A stretch of 6,260 nucleotides of DNA from NCBI GenBank assembly GCA_036566745.1, contig DATCVR010000015.1:1-6260 (forward strand). The letters are read 5' to 3'. Positions 5,052 to 6,260 of the stretch are shown here, one piece after another; positions within the stretch are counted from its first letter, which is position 1; every line of letters starts with the position of its first letter. A program made the position numbers and the translations under genes. The stretch is from DATCVR01 sp036566745. Its GTDB lineage: Bacteria; Actinomycetota; Actinomycetes; Jiangellales; Jiangellaceae. Under the pieces are notes generated by a model. The model searched no databases. It had not been told where the DNA came from and worked only from the letters and a program-made list of their open reading frames with translations.

Positions 5052-5590
5052 CCACCCGACGCCTGGCCGTCGATGCCGACGCCCGGGACCTCGCCGCAGC
5101 CGAGCACCTCGTCCACCGCCTGGACGAGGTGCTCGGCGCGGGGCAGCCCGAGGATGCGTACGTCATCAGCACCCATGTCGTGCGCGAGCCGACCGCCCGC
5201 TTCGTCGCCGTCCTGGACTGGCCCGGCGGCCCGGCGGTCGAAGAGCTGACGGCGCTCCTCGCCGACCAGTTCCCCCAGGCGTACGTCACCCCCGACTCCC
5301 CCGCGATCGACGAGGCCGCCGCGCGCAGCGCCGGGCGGCTGGCGCGCTATCCGGGTCGCACCAGGATCGAGACCGTGACCACGGTGGCCGCGGTCGAGGC
5401 GGACAGCGTCGTCGACGCCGTCGAAGGCCTGGCCGGCATCGAGCTCGAGCCGGGCGACACCCTCGATCTCACCGGGTTCGCGCGGCCCGTGTGGCGCGAG
5501 GGGCGCTGCGTACTCCTGGTCCAGCGCTCCGCCGGCGGTCTGGTGCCGTTCGAGGTGCGCCACCAGATCCCCTGCTGCTCCGACCACTGA
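5048..5590 (+). CDS. Conserved-looking hypothetical protein coupled to PHP gene
   Basis: I do not recognise this family. The ATG at 5048 overlaps the PHP gene's stop as ATGA. No Shine-Dalgarno sequence is visible, so translation probably depends on coupling. In-frame codons continue upstream to 4997, but those would overlap the PHP gene further and are less likely. The 180-residue product is soluble-looking, acidic and without a signal peptide. It begins with a helix-rich stretch (residues 8-31), has strand-like segments around 37-57 and 105-117, and ends DLTGFARPVWREG...VLLVQRS...PFEVRHQIPCCSDH. The C-terminal Cys176-Cys177 and His180, with His172, could bind a metal or form a disulfide. Codon use matches its neighbours. 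Being cytoplasmic while its operon partner is exported, it may be an accessory factor or only co-regulated. Confidence 0.8.
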   Translation: MTTRRLAVDADARDLAAAEHLVHRLDEVLGAGQPEDAYVISTHVVREPTARFVAVLDWPGGPAVEELTALLADQFPQAYVTPDSPAIDEAAARSAGRLARYPGRTRIETVTTVAAVEADSVVDAVEGLAGIELEPGDTLDLTGFARPVWREGRCVLLVQRSAGGLVPFEVRHQIPCCSDH

Positions 5591-5593
5591 GGT

Positions 5594-6226
5594 TCAGACC
5601 GACGCGGAGCCCCGCGGCAATGGCGCCTCCCAGTGGCGCCACATCGCCAGCAGCCGCCAGCCGGCGCAGACGACGAAGGCTGCGGCCATCACCAGCGACT
5701 GCGGCAGTGCCATGAACAGGCCGAAGGCGACGATCGCCGCGCCGGCGAAGGCGGGGATCGCGTAGAAGACGCTGCGGCGCAGGATGATCGGCACCTGGCC
5801 GGCGAGCACGTCGCGGATCACCCCGCCGCCCACGCCGGTGGCCAGCCCCATGATCGCGGCCGCGAGCGGGGAGAGCCCGAAGTCGAGCGCCTTGACGGCA
5901 CCGGCGATGACGAACAGCCCCAGGCCCAGGGCGTCGAAGACGTTGATCATCGGCCCGAGCCGGCCGAGCGCGGGATGGAAGTAGAAGGTCATCAGACCGG
6001 CCGTCATCGGCACCACGAGGTAGCGCCAGTCGGAGAGCGCGGCGACCGGAGTCGCGCCGATGGCCATGTCACGCAGGATGCCGCCACCGAGGCCGGTGAC
6101 GCAGGCGAGGACGATCACGCCGAAGATGTCGAGCTCCTTGCGAACCGCCATCAGGCCGCCGGAGAGCGCGAAGACGAAGCACCCGACCAGGTCGAGCACG
6201 AGGAGGGTCAGCGTCTGTTCCACCAC
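5594..6226 (-). CDS. TRIC / UPF0126 family cation channel protein
   Basis: The 210-residue membrane protein consists of two homologous halves of three helices each, the hallmark of the UPF0126 (YadS-like, TRIC) family. The repeated signature is GLGGGILRD (residues 45-53) in the first half and GVGGGVIRD (131-139) in the second, each followed by a short helix and a proline (ATP and QVP). A seventh hydrophobic stretch lies at about 176-195. Prokaryotic TRIC proteins form trimeric channels for monovalent cations such as potassium in the cytoplasmic membrane; the role in this cell is inferred. Two consecutive GTG codons (6226 and 6223) could start translation. GAGGCG at 6240-6235 on the minus strand supports the first. 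The stop lies three bases from the convergent hypothetical gene, leaving no room for a terminator. Confidence 0.92.
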   Translation of the reverse strand: MVEQTLTLLVLDLVGCFVFALSGGLMAVRKELDIFGVIVLACVTGLGGGILRDMAIGATPVAALSDWRYLVVPMTAGLMTFYFHPALGRLGPMINVFDALGLGLFVIAGAVKALDFGLSPLAAAIMGLATGVGGGVIRDVLAGQVPIILRRSVFYAIPAFAGAAIVAFGLFMALPQSLVMAAAFVVCAGWRLLAMWRHWEAPLPRGSASV

Positions 6227-6260
6227 CGAATGGTCGCCTCGTTCGTCCCAAAAACCCCAA

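Overview
The window is high-GC, densely packed chromosomal DNA that looks actinobacterial. The signs are GC-rich third codon positions, a DUF3159-family membrane protein, GTG starts, apparently leaderless genes, and a tRNA-Val(CAC) with an encoded CCA. Frequent GTACG words and the protein styles suggest Nocardioidaceae or relatives, but that placement is inference from the sequence alone.

Layout. Positions 1-301 hold a short direct repeat, a strong 16-bp hairpin terminator, a tRNA-Val gene on the minus strand and its likely promoter. An alpha/beta hydrolase (302-1105, +) converges on a SnoaL-like small protein (1102-1455, -), their stop codons sharing one CTAG. The SnoaL-like gene is divergent from a LysR-type regulator (1555-2424, +) across a 99-bp gap with a candidate operator. 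The LysR gene overlaps convergently with a DUF3159 integral membrane protein gene (2406-3059, -). A 243-bp divergent control region (3060-3302) contains an 18-bp perfect palindrome and a tandem array of 21-bp repeats. Beyond it lies a Tat-exported PHP-domain metallohydrolase with a histidine-rich N-terminus (3303-5051, +). This gene is translationally coupled by ATGA to a small protein of unknown function (5048-5590, +). Last comes a TRIC/UPF0126 family cation channel (5594-6226, -), three bases from its convergent neighbour.

How the parts may work together. The LysR regulator probably controls the divergent SnoaL-like gene and itself. The PHP enzyme and its coupled partner form a two-gene operon, probably for hydrolysis of a phosphoester or another ester outside the cytoplasm. 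The control region is shared with the DUF3159 gene and is the least ordinary part of the window: phased 21-bp repeats beside a palindrome that overlaps a likely leaderless -10 element, with a metal-dependent, His-rich secreted enzyme downstream. A metal-responsive repressor of the DtxR/IdeR type is a testable idea but is not shown by the sequence. No mobile element, CRISPR array or rRNA gene is seen.
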